From contig CAMJPM010000005.1 in assembly GCA_946407725.1 (NCBI GenBank), positions 1 to 64,000 of the forward strand: DNA of 64,000 nt. The letters are read 5' to 3'. The stretch comes from an uncultured Lachnospiraceae bacterium. GTDB lineage: Bacteria; Bacillota; Clostridia; Lachnospirales; Lachnospiraceae. Shown piece after piece: positions 1 through 8,439 of the stretch. How positions within the stretch are numbered: position 1 is the stretch's first letter; every line of letters starts with the position of its first letter. The position numbers and the translations under genes were made by a program. The notes beneath the pieces were generated by a model. The model saw only the letters and a program-made list of their open reading frames with translations. It had not been told where the DNA came from and ran no database searches.

Positions 1-40
1 CGGGACACGTGTCTTAAAAAGCAAGACACGTGCCAGGTAC

Positions 41-72
41 GATCATTGAATTTCTAATGAAATTCAATGATC
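41..72. repeat. Perfect 14-bp inverted repeat upstream of the PP2C gene
   Basis: GATCATTGAATTTC and its exact reverse complement are separated by TAAT. A second, less perfect hairpin (arms around GACACGTGTCTT and AAGACACGTGCC) lies at 3-33. There is no T-run on the plus side. The pair ends about 20 bases before the start codon at 95, with the ribosome binding site CAGGAG between. It could be a terminator of an upstream gene, an operator or another palindromic module like those elsewhere in the window. The structure is certain; the role is unknown. Confidence 0.7.
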
Positions 73-94
73 TATAGAAACAGGAGTTTTAGTA

Positions 95-1948
95 ATGGAA
101 AATACAGAAGCAAAGGGAACCGTGGAAAATACAGAAGCAAAGGGAACCGTGGAAAACACTGAAGCCATAACGGACACCGGGGAGCCGGGAGCGAAAAAAA
201 GCAGGCATTCCGGTAAAAACGGGCATAAGATAGTGCTGCAGATCGGGGCTATAATCATCGTACTGTTTACACTGGTTACTATCGCAGTTGGCAATATGGT
301 CACCATGTCTTCCTTTTCCACAGCACTGTCCAGTAATATGGCCCTGTTTTCGATTTATATGGAAAATCTTGGCGATACTGTTGAAGCGTACAAGACCATG
401 AACTGGCTGATCGATTATTGGAGGGATAATTCGAAAACCCTGATCAAAAAGGGGATCGGCAAGGAATCGGATGATGATATAGACGATATCTTAAAGCAGT
501 TATCAAGGGTATATCCCAAAGATGTGACGGAGGAGGATATAACTAAACTGTCCCCGGAACAACAGGAGAGATTTGCAATTTATTGTTATTACGAAATACA
601 GGATATATACAGGCTTTATCAGGATGATGATGACGATATTGCAATACTTATGGCGATGACTGAAAAAGAGGGAGATGATCCTTTTGTCCTTCTTTCCAAC
701 ACTCCTGAAGAGGACGGGGTCCTGTTTGGTGAAAGAGAGAACATTGATGAGATCCAGGAGGTAATAGAGAATACCACAGTAGCTTCAGAGGCGGAGGTGT
801 GGAAATGGGCTTTTTCCACTCCCGATAATCAGATGCTGTTTGGCAAAAGCATGCCGGTAGACGGATATACCGGAACTTCAAAAGTGGAGATGCTGGGGGT
901 TTTTTCAGCGGAGATGATCTACGAGGACATGGTCTATACAGACCATATCAAAAAAGATGTGATCGTAATGATGATGTTCGTGCTTCTCCTGATCCTTCTG
1001 GGACTTTACTTTATTGTGCCCAGGCCTCTGGAAATGGTTAAAAAATGTGTTTCAGAGTACTCAAATACCAAGGATACGGATGAATTGACAAGAAAGCTGT
1101 CAACTATCCACTCCAAGAATGAGATAGGAGCATTTGCGGACGAATTTACTTCACTGGCCCTGGAAATGGACCGCTATACCAGGGAAATGGAAAGGCTGGC
1201 AGGAGAGAGGGAAAAGGTGGCAACGGAGCTGAATGTGGCCACGAACATACAGATGCAGATGCTTCCACAGGTATTTCCCTCCGGAGCAGGCTTTGTGGTG
1301 TCTGCCTCGACATATCCCGCTAAAGAGGTGGGAGGAGATTTTTACGACTGTTATATGATCGATGATGATCATATGGCTCTGACTATTGCGGATGTTTCGG
1401 GTAAAGGCGTTCCCGCTGCGCTGTTTATGGCGGTTTCAAAAACCATGCTGAAGAACAGGACAATAGTGGGAGGAACTCCCGCAGAGATCCTTCATGACGT
1501 GAATAACTGGCTGTGTGAGGGTAATGACAGCTGTATGTTTGTCACGGTATGGCACGGCATTCTGACCATATCCACGGGTGAGCTGGTTTCGGCCAACGCA
1601 GGCCATGAAAATCCCGGTGTACGCTCAGGAGGCAGTGCTTTCAGCCTGGTAAAGACAAACCACGGAGCACCTCTGGGTCTGGTTAAGGAAAATGAATACA
1701 ATGATGAGCACAATGTCCTTTCCCGGGGAGATGCCCTGTTTGTCTATACAGACGGAGTTCCCGAGGCCAATACAACAGATGAGAAAATGTTCGGAGAGGA
1801 AAGACTGGAAGAGGTGCTGTCAGCGGTTTCAAAGGATGATGCTCCCGATGCCATAATGCAGAAGGTTAAGGAGGCTGTTGATGAATTCGCAGGTGACGCT
1901 CCCCAATACGATGACCTTACAATGCTGTGCATTATTATGAACCCTTGA
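95..1948 (+). CDS. Membrane-bound PP2C/SpoIIE-type serine phosphatase with HAMP domain (RsbU-like)
   Basis: A 617-residue protein. Residues 1-46 are cytoplasmic and contain a nine-residue direct repeat (ENTEAKGTV twice, then a partial third). A membrane helix (about 47-68), an extracytoplasmic sensor (69-287), a second helix (288-308), a HAMP-like linker and short coiled coil follow, then a C-terminal PP2C_SIM domain from about 395. Metal-binding motifs of the SpoIIE/RsbU family are visible: VGGDFYD, DVSGKGVPAALFM, YTDGVPEA and YDDLTML. Such enzymes dephosphorylate a phosphoserine STAS protein to free a sigma factor or another client. The convergent neighbour encodes a STAS protein, a plausible substrate, but no RsbW-like kinase is present in the window. 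The sensor ligand is unknown. Start chosen at ATG 95 with CAGGAG upstream. Confidence 0.9.
   Translation: MENTEAKGTVENTEAKGTVENTEAITDTGEPGAKKSRHSGKNGHKIVLQIGAIIIVLFTLVTIAVGNMVTMSSFSTALSSNMALFSIYMENLGDTVEAYKTMNWLIDYWRDNSKTLIKKGIGKESDDDIDDILKQLSRVYPKDVTEEDITKLSPEQQERFAIYCYYEIQDIYRLYQDDDDDIAILMAMTEKEGDDPFVLLSNTPEEDGVLFGERENIDEIQEVIENTTVASEAEVWKWAFSTPDNQMLFGKSMPVDGYTGTSKVEMLGVFSAEMIYEDMVYTDHIKKDVIVMMMFVLLLILLGLYFIVPRPLEMVKKCVSEYSNTKDTDELTRKLSTIHSKNEIGAFADEFTSLALEMDRYTREMERLAGEREKVATELNVATNIQMQMLPQVFPSGAGFVVSASTYPAKEVGGDFYDCYMIDDDHMALTIADVSGKGVPAALFMAVSKTMLKNRTIVGGTPAEILHDVNNWLCEGNDSCMFVTVWHGILTISTGELVSANAGHENPGVRSGGSAFSLVKTNHGAPLGLVKENEYNDEHNVLSRGDALFVYTDGVPEANTTDEKMFGEERLEEVLSAVSKDDAPDAIMQKVKEAVDEFAGDAPQYDDLTMLCIIMNP
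98..170 (+). repeat. 27-bp in-frame tandem repeat at the start of the PP2C gene
   Basis: A 27-base unit beginning GAAAATACAGAAGCAAAGG is present at 98-124 and again, identically, at 125-151; a diverged partial third copy begins at 152. The unit length is a multiple of three, so gain or loss adds or removes nine residues (ENTEAKGTV) from the cytoplasmic N-terminus without breaking the frame. Confidence 0.9.
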
Positions 1949-2003
1949 AGGGTTTGGAATGATGGCCGCAAATGCGGCCGGGTGAGGCTATTCCGCACAA
2001 AGA

Positions 2004-2034
2004 GACGCCATCAGGAAAACCTGATGGCGTTTTA
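2004..2034. terminator. Bidirectional terminator between the PP2C and STAS genes
   Basis: ACGCCATCAGG, loop AAAA, CCTGATGGCGT, then TTTT on the plus strand. It lies between two convergent genes, after a GGCCGC/GCGGCC hairpin at 1964-1979. A-rich sequence on the left is too weak to be sure that it also works on the minus strand. Confidence 0.85.
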
Positions 2035-2071
2035 TACGGCCCATAAAACGGATAACAGGGATTTACCGGGA

Positions 2072-2371
2072 TTAGGAGATATTTAAGATCTTTTCAAATC
2101 CGGTGAGATGGAAAATTTCTTTTACTTCATTCTGGACATTGATAAGCTTAAAGGAGGCACCTTTGCTTGAAGCGGTCTTCTGTCCCAGCATAAAGGCCCT
2201 TAAACCGGCACTGGACAGATATGTAACCTCCGACATGTCTACGGTAAGAGCATTTGTTTTCTGGAATGAGTGGATGATGACATTTGCAAACTCGTCACTT
2301 GTACGCGTGTCTATCTTTCCGTTTACGGCCAGGGTGAGACCGTCATCGGTTTTTATTTCTTCTATAGTCAT
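2072..2371 (-). CDS. STAS-domain anti-sigma factor antagonist (RsbV/SpoIIAA-like)
   Basis: A 99-residue single STAS domain. The conserved segment DMSEVTYLSSAGLRAF contains the serine that the partner kinase phosphorylates in this family (SSAG, corresponding to D-S-S-G in SpoIIAA). An in-frame extension upstream is low-complexity (run of Phe/Ile); the ATG at 2371 has GGAAAG eight to nine bases upstream and starts the STAS fold (MTIEEIKTDDGL), so it was chosen. It converges on the PP2C gene, which may act on it. A paralogue sits at 29105. No anti-sigma kinase is nearby, so the partner is unknown. Confidence 0.9.
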   Translation of the reverse strand: MTIEEIKTDDGLTLAVNGKIDTRTSDEFANVIIHSFQKTNALTVDMSEVTYLSSAGLRAFMLGQKTASSKGASFKLINVQNEVKEIFHLTGFEKILNIS

Positions 2372-2473
2372 GATAATGCTTTCCTTTCCATTAACAGCTA
2401 TTGTATAGAAAAAAAAGAAAATAATCAAGAAAAAAACGAAATCACAAAAATTCGGCCTTATGTGGTACAATGG

Positions 2474-2735
2474 TAACTGTCAGAACAGTCACTTGCGTTC
2501 ACCGCAAGTGGAAAGATGTACAGTGGACATCTTTCGGCTGCGCTTTGATGCGCTGAGCGCATCAGCAGCCCAATAAATTGGCATTTTGTACGGGGCACTG
2601 ACGCGCTTGGCGCGTCAATACGTGCCCGTGAAATGTCCGCCGGACATTTCACCTTTCGGTCCTTGCGCCTTTAGGCGCAACTCTAATGACCGAATGCGCA
2701 TATCTATTCAGAATCCAAAGGGTTCTGAATAGATA
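2474..2735. repeat. Chain of at least eight adjacent palindromes (mosaic copy A)
   Basis: This fills most of the 456-base gap between genes. In order: ACTGTCAGAACAGT; CACTTGCG...CGCAAGTG; GAAAGATGT...ACATCTTTC; TGATGCGCT-G-AGCGCATCA inside GGCTGC...GCAGCC; CCAAT-AA-ATTGG; GGGCAC/TGACGCGC...GCGCGTCA/GTGCCC; GTGAAATGTCC-GCC-GGACATTTCAC; TTGCGCC-TTTA-GGCGCAA; and TATCTATTCAGAA...TTCTGAATAGATA. The modules are different from one another, so this is not a simple tandem repeat. Several recur at 32510-32661 and singly elsewhere. No protein is supported here. The remaining stretch (2736-2827) carries the ribosome binding site of the next gene. Confidence 0.9.
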
Positions 2736-2827
2736 CATACAATGTAAATGTTTGTACGAAAAAATGGTGGACTGATGAACAGAGTATTAATTAACCGGAA
2801 AAGAAAAACAGGAGACCGGAATAACTA

Positions 2828-4732
2828 ATGAACGCATTTTCAATATTTGATAAATATGTGGAACGGCTTAATGAGATCCGCGTACTGTCTTCGCCCTCTC
2901 TTGATGGTATAGACGGCGCGGATTCATACAGCAGGCGCTTAAGGGAAAATTTTGTGCGGATCGGACGTCTTGCGGCTGAAAACCGGGTCTTTTTGGAAGA
3001 ACAGCTGTTTCCCATATTCAGGGAAGATAGGAAGCTGACTGAAGAGGAAGTGCACGAGATCAGCTCCTTTGAAGACAAACTGTTGGATGCGGGAAACGCG
3101 GAAAACCTGGATCTTCCCATAGCCTTCATTCTGTCGGAGAGACTTCTTAAGGATGCCATGTCCAAAGAGGATCTGCTCCAGAGGCTCCGGAGAATGGATA
3201 TGCAGATATCGGTATGTTATACCATGATGAACATGACCTACCGTCTCAGCCTGTATCCCGGGATCTATACACATTACCGCAATGCGGGCATAGAATTGGG
3301 ACGGAAGTTTATCGAATACCGGAAAAAGGAAAACTTTGCTAAGATAGAATCGGAGGAGGCCAGGGATCTTATCCTGACCAACGCCAGATTTCTGGTGTCT
3401 TTCTATGAAAACATCAATGGGGATCCGGAGGGAAATAAGGAAAACATGCGGCTTCTTAAGAAATCTCTTGAGATTGCTGATGATCCCTTTTATATTGATC
3501 TGACGCCGGATTTTGACTGGCGTTACTACCGCTACCGGATCCTTGGATACTATGCGCAGACCACGGATTTTTGCAATTACCAGGGGTTCCATGGGGAACA
3601 GTTACAGGAGATATGTGAACGCACGGAGGAGCTCTGGGAACTATGGCATACTGATCCTGGCTATTTTTCGGAACTGGAAAAGGAAAGCTTTATAAAATTC
3701 CATCTTCTGAAAAACAGGTATTACGCTGAAAAGATAACAAAGGATGAGTACTGGTCAGGTCTTATGGAGCTCTATCATGACCGTGACAGCTATCTCTATG
3801 ATATATGCGGGATAGCGGAAAACATACAGTTTCCGGTGGAGCTTCTGGGGCTTATTAAAAAGGAACGCCATACTGAATCGGACAAGGCGCTTATCACATT
3901 CCTTTTTAACAATGTCATCGCCTATAACTTCCATATGCCAAACAGCGGAGCCATGACATTCATGCTGGAGTTCAACATGCATATCATGAGATACTTTGTT
4001 GAGATCCCCGGAGGAATAAATTTTGAAAATATTATGCTGGATATGCTGGCAGCCATGCATCCGCCGACATATGTCCATTCCAGGATGGTGGCTCAGTTTT
4101 CGGTATGTCTTTGCGGCCATCTCATTGATATGTCGCCGGAGCTTCTTATTGGTGTTGAGGGTTCGGAAACTGCAGAGGATGTGGTGAAAAAGAGGGATGC
4201 GATATTGAACTTCACCTGGCATGCGGCCATCTGTCACGATGCGGGAAAGCTCTGTATAATAGATACGGTTTTTGTCTATGGCAGAAAGCTTCTGGATATG
4301 GAATTTGACCTCATAAAGACCCATCCCAGAATGGGAGCAGATATGCTTGGGAGATTTTCCAGCACCGCAAAATATGCCGAGGTGGCCCTCGGGCATCACA
4401 AATGGTATGATAACAGCCGGGGCTATCCCGAGGAGTTTGATACAGGGAAGAGCCCGGTAAAAACAGTGATAGACCTGGTCCAGTGCGCTGACTGTCTGGA
4501 TGCTGCAACAGATACCATAGGAAGAAGCTATAACCGCGGCAAGACATTTGATGATTTTTACAGTGAGATCGTGGAGGGCAGCGGCACCCGTTATGCGCCC
4601 TGGCTTCCGGAGCTTCTGTCAAAGGCAGAGGTAAGAGCGGATATAGAATTCCTTCTCTCAGAGGGAAGGGACCGGAATTACCATGATACCTATCAGCTGT
4701 TAAAGTCGGTACATGACAGGGAAATAAAGTAG
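2828..4732 (+). CDS. HD-domain phosphohydrolase-like protein with a long helical N-terminal region
   Basis: 634 residues, no obvious membrane segment. The first 400 or so residues are helix-rich and not recognised. The C-terminal part resembles an HD/HD-GYP domain: an upstream histidine (YVHSRM), the HD pair in AICHDAGK near residue 470, HPRMGADML, and HHKWYDNSRGYPEE near 523 in place of the usual HHE..DG.GYP, then a helix with DLVQCADCLDAATD. HD-GYP proteins hydrolyse c-di-GMP; the altered GYP motif makes the substrate uncertain. Start ATG 2828 follows GGAGACCGG. It precedes the giant HD-GYP receptor by 62 bases, with a palindrome between them. Confidence 0.75.
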   Translation: MNAFSIFDKYVERLNEIRVLSSPSLDGIDGADSYSRRLRENFVRIGRLAAENRVFLEEQLFPIFREDRKLTEEEVHEISSFEDKLLDAGNAENLDLPIAFILSERLLKDAMSKEDLLQRLRRMDMQISVCYTMMNMTYRLSLYPGIYTHYRNAGIELGRKFIEYRKKENFAKIESEEARDLILTNARFLVSFYENINGDPEGNKENMRLLKKSLEIADDPFYIDLTPDFDWRYYRYRILGYYAQTTDFCNYQGFHGEQLQEICERTEELWELWHTDPGYFSELEKESFIKFHLLKNRYYAEKITKDEYWSGLMELYHDRDSYLYDICGIAENIQFPVELLGLIKKERHTESDKALITFLFNNVIAYNFHMPNSGAMTFMLEFNMHIMRYFVEIPGGINFENIMLDMLAAMHPPTYVHSRMVAQFSVCLCGHLIDMSPELLIGVEGSETAEDVVKKRDAILNFTWHAAICHDAGKLCIIDTVFVYGRKLLDMEFDLIKTHPRMGADMLGRFSSTAKYAEVALGHHKWYDNSRGYPEEFDTGKSPVKTVIDLVQCADCLDAATDTIGRSYNRGKTFDDFYSEIVEGSGTRYAPWLPELLSKAEVRADIEFLLSEGRDRNYHDTYQLLKSVHDREIK

Positions 4733-4772
4733 AAGGGTATCTGTTTTGAACCCTTCTGTTTCTGAACAGATA
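4731..4772. repeat. Diverged TATCTGTT...AACAGATA palindromic module
   Basis: Overlaps the stop codon of the preceding gene. Two nested pairings are possible: AGAAGGG with CCCTTCT, and TATCTGTT with AACAGATA. It resembles the last module of the mosaics at 2701 and 32627. Confidence 0.6.
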
Positions 4773-4794
4773 ATATGTTAAAGGACGAAACACT

Positions 4795-7700
4795 ATGAAA
4801 AAATGGAAAACCTGGCAGATCGTTCTGTTCATTACAACATGTATTTGCCTGAACCTTTTCGGGAAGTATCTGTCAGTCCTGTTTGAGCTTCCCCTCTGGG
4901 CGGATTCCTTTGGAACTGCGCTTTGCGCCTGTATAGCGGGACCGGTTTGCGGAGCAGTAACAGGGCTTACCGCCAATCTTGCCTACGGTGCGGTCAACTT
5001 TCTTTCAGCAGTCTACTCCATTACGAGTGTCGCCCTTGGAGTTATAATAGGAATAGCAGCCCGCAGGCACTGGTTCGACCGGTTCTACGGCTTTATGAAG
5101 GTTTCATCCCTTGCCGTTCTTACAGCCCTGGTTGTGTCAGTGCCGGTCAATATTATTTTCTCCGCAGGTTACACCGGGAATAAATGGGGCGACGGGGTCA
5201 TTGATTATCTTCTGGGTAAGGGATGGCCTGCCATCATCTGCGACATTCTTGGGCAGCTGGCCATTGAATTTGCGGACAAGGTGCTGACCATGACCGCAGT
5301 ATATATCGTTATCCGGATACGGCGTTCAAACAAAAGAAATAAAAAGAGCGTGCTGCAGGAGAGCATGGCGGGGGCTTTTATCGCCCTGTGCCTGACTGCA
5401 GGATTCACCTCATCCTTAAGGGCGGAGATCCTCAATAATTCAGGGGACACGGATTATAACGACTACGTGCAGAGTGTTTACAGCAGCAATAACGGTCTTC
5501 CCTGCGGGGAAGCAAATGACATAGCCCAGACCAATGACGGTGTTCTCTGGATCGGAACCTATGCCGGGCTTTACCGCTATAACGGGAGGGAGTTCCGCTG
5601 GGTTGATAATTATGAATCCGTAAAAAACGTGAACTGCCTCTACGTGGATGAGGAGGGACGCCTTTGGATCGGTACAAACGATAACGGGCTTTCCATCGTG
5701 ATCCGTGAAAAGGTGGTAAACGTTTTAGACCAGTCAAGCGGTCTTCCGTCTAATTCCGTAAGATGTATAACCCGTGCAACAGACGGCTATTATTATGTGG
5801 GTACCACCGACAGTCTGCAGATACTGATGATGAATAACGGCCTGAAGGCGGCAAATACCCTGGAAGAGGTAAACTACGCCGACAGCATCACAGCAGACGA
5901 AAAGGGGCATGTGGCGGTGGTAACTGCTGACGGACGGCTTTTCCTTATGAGTCAGGGAAAAATACTGTGCACGGACAGTCTTCCTGACGGAGAGGAGATC
6001 TATAACTGCTGCGCTTTCGCACCGGACGGGAACCTGATGGTGGGTACCTCCACAAATCATGTTTACTGCTTTGATATCTCCGGAGAAAATTTTAAGCTGT
6101 TAAAGGTAGAGACCTGCGAGGACGTTAAAAGCATCAATAACCTGAACTATTTAAGCGACGGGACACTTTTCATCTCCACCGACAGCGGAGTGTCCTATGT
6201 GGACAAAAGCGGGTACAACCAGCTTAACACCAATGATTTCAATAACTCCATTGACAACATGCTCTATGACTATCAGGGAAATCTCTGGTTCACTTCCTCG
6301 AGGCTGGGTCTTTTAAGGCTGGCTAAATCCCCTTTTAAGGATGTTTACGGCGCCATCGGGATGGAGAGAAAGGTGGTAAATTCCATAGTTTTCTGGCGTG
6401 ACTCCTACTACATCGGTACGGATAAGGGGCTGGACGTGGTAGACAGATCCTGCCGGACAGAGGTAGAAAACGGGCTTACAAAAGAGCTTGAGGGCATACG
6501 TATCCGCTGTATGTACGTGGATGAGAATGACCATCTCTTTGTATGTACCTACGGAAACGGACTTATGGAATATTCACCGGAAGGAGAGAGCTGGAGCTAC
6601 AACGCGGAAAACGGAAGCTTCGGGAACAGGGCCAGGATAGTTACAGGGCTTTCGGACGGTACCGTTCTGGCAGCCGGGGATACGGGGGTAAGCTTTATCA
6701 GGGATCATGAGATAAAGCAGACCATTAAAAATGAAGAGGGATCCATTAACTCAATGATACTTACCATTACGGAGAGAAAAGACGGCAGTATTCTCGCCGG
6801 TACGGACGGCGATGGCATTGCTGTTATTAAGGACGGTAAGGTTACGAAAATGCTGACCAGGGATGACGGGCTTACCAGCAACGTAATACTCCGGACCATA
6901 AAGGACCCGAAATCCGAGGGGGTGTTCATTGTTACCAGCAACAGCCTGTGCTATCTCGAACCGGAGGGCAGTATACGGATACTGGATAAATTCCCATATT
7001 TCAATAACTACGATATATGGGTAAAGGACGAGGATACGTTATTTGTCATGTCCAGCGCAGGTATCTATGTTGTGGAACGGGATGAGCTTGTGGCAGGGGG
7101 AGAGATTGCCTGGGAGCTGCTGGACGCAAGAAGGGGGCTTGGAACCTCACTTACCGCCAATTCCTGGAACTATTACAATGGAAGAAATGAATTATTTCTG
7201 CCCTGCGATACGGGGATATATATTATTGATGTGGAGAAATACGACAGTGATGTCCGCTCTTACCGGATGCAGTTAAATACGGTGCGTCTGGACGGTGTGC
7301 TGCAGCCTATGAGCCGGATGGGAGCCATCACTGTGGGTCAGGGTGTAAGCCGTGTGGAGCTGGGACCGGAAATCCTGAATTATACCATTCAGGAACCCAA
7401 TGCAGGCTATTACCTGGAGGGCTATGACACACAGTGGACCATCATACCCCAGAATAATCTTAACAACATAATATATGTCAATCTTCCCGCCGGATCCTAC
7501 ACCTTCCATCTGGCAATCTTTGACAGCGCCGGGGAACGGGTGCTGGAGGAGCGAAAATTTGATCTGGTGAAGGAGGGTGAGCTTTATGAGCAGCCGGGAT
7601 TTATCATATATATGCTGCTGATCCTTTCCACCATCCTTATCTGGTTTACCTGGCTCGTGGTGCAGAGGCAGTTAAACCAGCAGCAGATAAAGCTGAATAT

Positions 7701-8439
7701 GGCAAACCAGACCGTCATGGCCATAGCAAACGCAGTGGATGCGAAGGACGTGCGTACCCACCAGCATTCCATGAGGGTGGCGGAGTATTCGGTGCTTATC
7801 GCACAGGAAATGAACTGCTTCAAGGGGTGGCAGAAGAGAAAATCCTACTCCAACTTAAGAAAAGCGGCACAGATGCACGACATAGGAAAGATCGGCATAC
7901 CTGACAGCGTGCTAAATAAGGTGGGGCGCCTTACAGACGAGGAATACGCCAAGATGAAATCCCACGTCACAGGAGGCGCAGAGATACTTAAGGATTTCAC
8001 CCTTGTGGAGAATGTGGTGGACGGAACCCTTTACCATCATGAACGTTACGACGGCAAGGGCTATCCCAAGGGCTTAAAGGGTGAAGAGATACCGCTTTAT
8101 GCCCGTATCATCGGAGTGGCGGACGCTTTCGATGCCATGACCAGTAACCGTGTTTACCGAAATCACATGGACACCGATTATGTAATGAACGAGATGAAGC
8201 GGGGAAGGGGAACCCAGTTTGATCCCCTTGTACTGGACGCATTTATGCGGCTTGTTGAAAAGAAGGATATTGATCTTGATAAGATTTATGCCCAGAAGCG
8301 TGCGGAAATAGATCAGGCGGATCAGGAAGCCCAGGCGGAGCTTGCCCGACGGGTAGAGGAGGATAAGAAGATCCAGGAAACTGAAATGAAGAGTGAAGAA
8401 AAGGATAAGTCCACGGAAGAGAAAGGAGCCGGAGAATGA
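4795..8439 (+). CDS. ECF-S-like membrane domain / beta-propeller sensor / HD-GYP fusion receptor
   Basis: 1214 residues in four parts. Residues 1-180 form about five membrane helices resembling an ECF-transporter substrate-binding subunit (ADSFGTALCACIAGP, NLAYGAVN). A further helix near 195 leads into a large extracytoplasmic region (220-810) of repeated blades of the two-component-regulator propeller type (VLWIGTYAGLYRYNG, RLWIGTNDNGLSI, NLWFTSSRLGLLRL). A Y_Y_Y-like domain (GYYLEGYDTQWTIIPQ) follows, then a helix at about 935-955 and a C-terminal HD-GYP domain with MHDIGKIGIPD near 1027 and YHHERYDGKGYPKG near 1081, all key residues present, so a c-di-GMP phosphodiesterase is likely. The tail is charged. 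It overlaps the next gene by four bases (ATGA). Start follows AAAGGACG. Confidence 0.85.
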   Translation: MKKWKTWQIVLFITTCICLNLFGKYLSVLFELPLWADSFGTALCACIAGPVCGAVTGLTANLAYGAVNFLSAVYSITSVALGVIIGIAARRHWFDRFYGFMKVSSLAVLTALVVSVPVNIIFSAGYTGNKWGDGVIDYLLGKGWPAIICDILGQLAIEFADKVLTMTAVYIVIRIRRSNKRNKKSVLQESMAGAFIALCLTAGFTSSLRAEILNNSGDTDYNDYVQSVYSSNNGLPCGEANDIAQTNDGVLWIGTYAGLYRYNGREFRWVDNYESVKNVNCLYVDEEGRLWIGTNDNGLSIVIREKVVNVLDQSSGLPSNSVRCITRATDGYYYVGTTDSLQILMMNNGLKAANTLEEVNYADSITADEKGHVAVVTADGRLFLMSQGKILCTDSLPDGEEIYNCCAFAPDGNLMVGTSTNHVYCFDISGENFKLLKVETCEDVKSINNLNYLSDGTLFISTDSGVSYVDKSGYNQLNTNDFNNSIDNMLYDYQGNLWFTSSRLGLLRLAKSPFKDVYGAIGMERKVVNSIVFWRDSYYIGTDKGLDVVDRSCRTEVENGLTKELEGIRIRCMYVDENDHLFVCTYGNGLMEYSPEGESWSYNAENGSFGNRARIVTGLSDGTVLAAGDTGVSFIRDHEIKQTIKNEEGSINSMILTITERKDGSILAGTDGDGIAVIKDGKVTKMLTRDDGLTSNVILRTIKDPKSEGVFIVTSNSLCYLEPEGSIRILDKFPYFNNYDIWVKDEDTLFVMSSAGIYVVERDELVAGGEIAWELLDARRGLGTSLTANSWNYYNGRNELFLPCDTGIYIIDVEKYDSDVRSYRMQLNTVRLDGVLQPMSRMGAITVGQGVSRVELGPEILNYTIQEPNAGYYLEGYDTQWTIIPQNNLNNIIYVNLPAGSYTFHLAIFDSAGERVLEERKFDLVKEGELYEQPGFIIYMLLILSTILIWFTWLVVQRQLNQQQIKLNMANQTVMAIANAVDAKDVRTHQHSMRVAEYSVLIAQEMNCFKGWQKRKSYSNLRKAAQMHDIGKIGIPDSVLNKVGRLTDEEYAKMKSHVTGGAEILKDFTLVENVVDGTLYHHERYDGKGYPKGLKGEEIPLYARIIGVADAFDAMTSNRVYRNHMDTDYVMNEMKRGRGTQFDPLVLDAFMRLVEKKDIDLDKIYAQKRAEIDQADQEAQAELARRVEEDKKIQETEMKSEEKDKSTEEKGAGE

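Noticed and set aside
2458..2652. 64-residue minus-strand reading frame across the palindrome chain
   Set aside because: It is made of palindromic DNA, has no ribosome binding site and no protein-like composition.
2474..2735. CRISPR array
   Set aside because: The units differ from each other in sequence and length and each is palindromic; there is no constant repeat with unique spacers, and no cas genes.
4311..4976. 221-residue minus-strand reading frame
   Set aside because: Antisense to two genes with clear domains (HD protein and propeller receptor); no motif or ribosome binding site.
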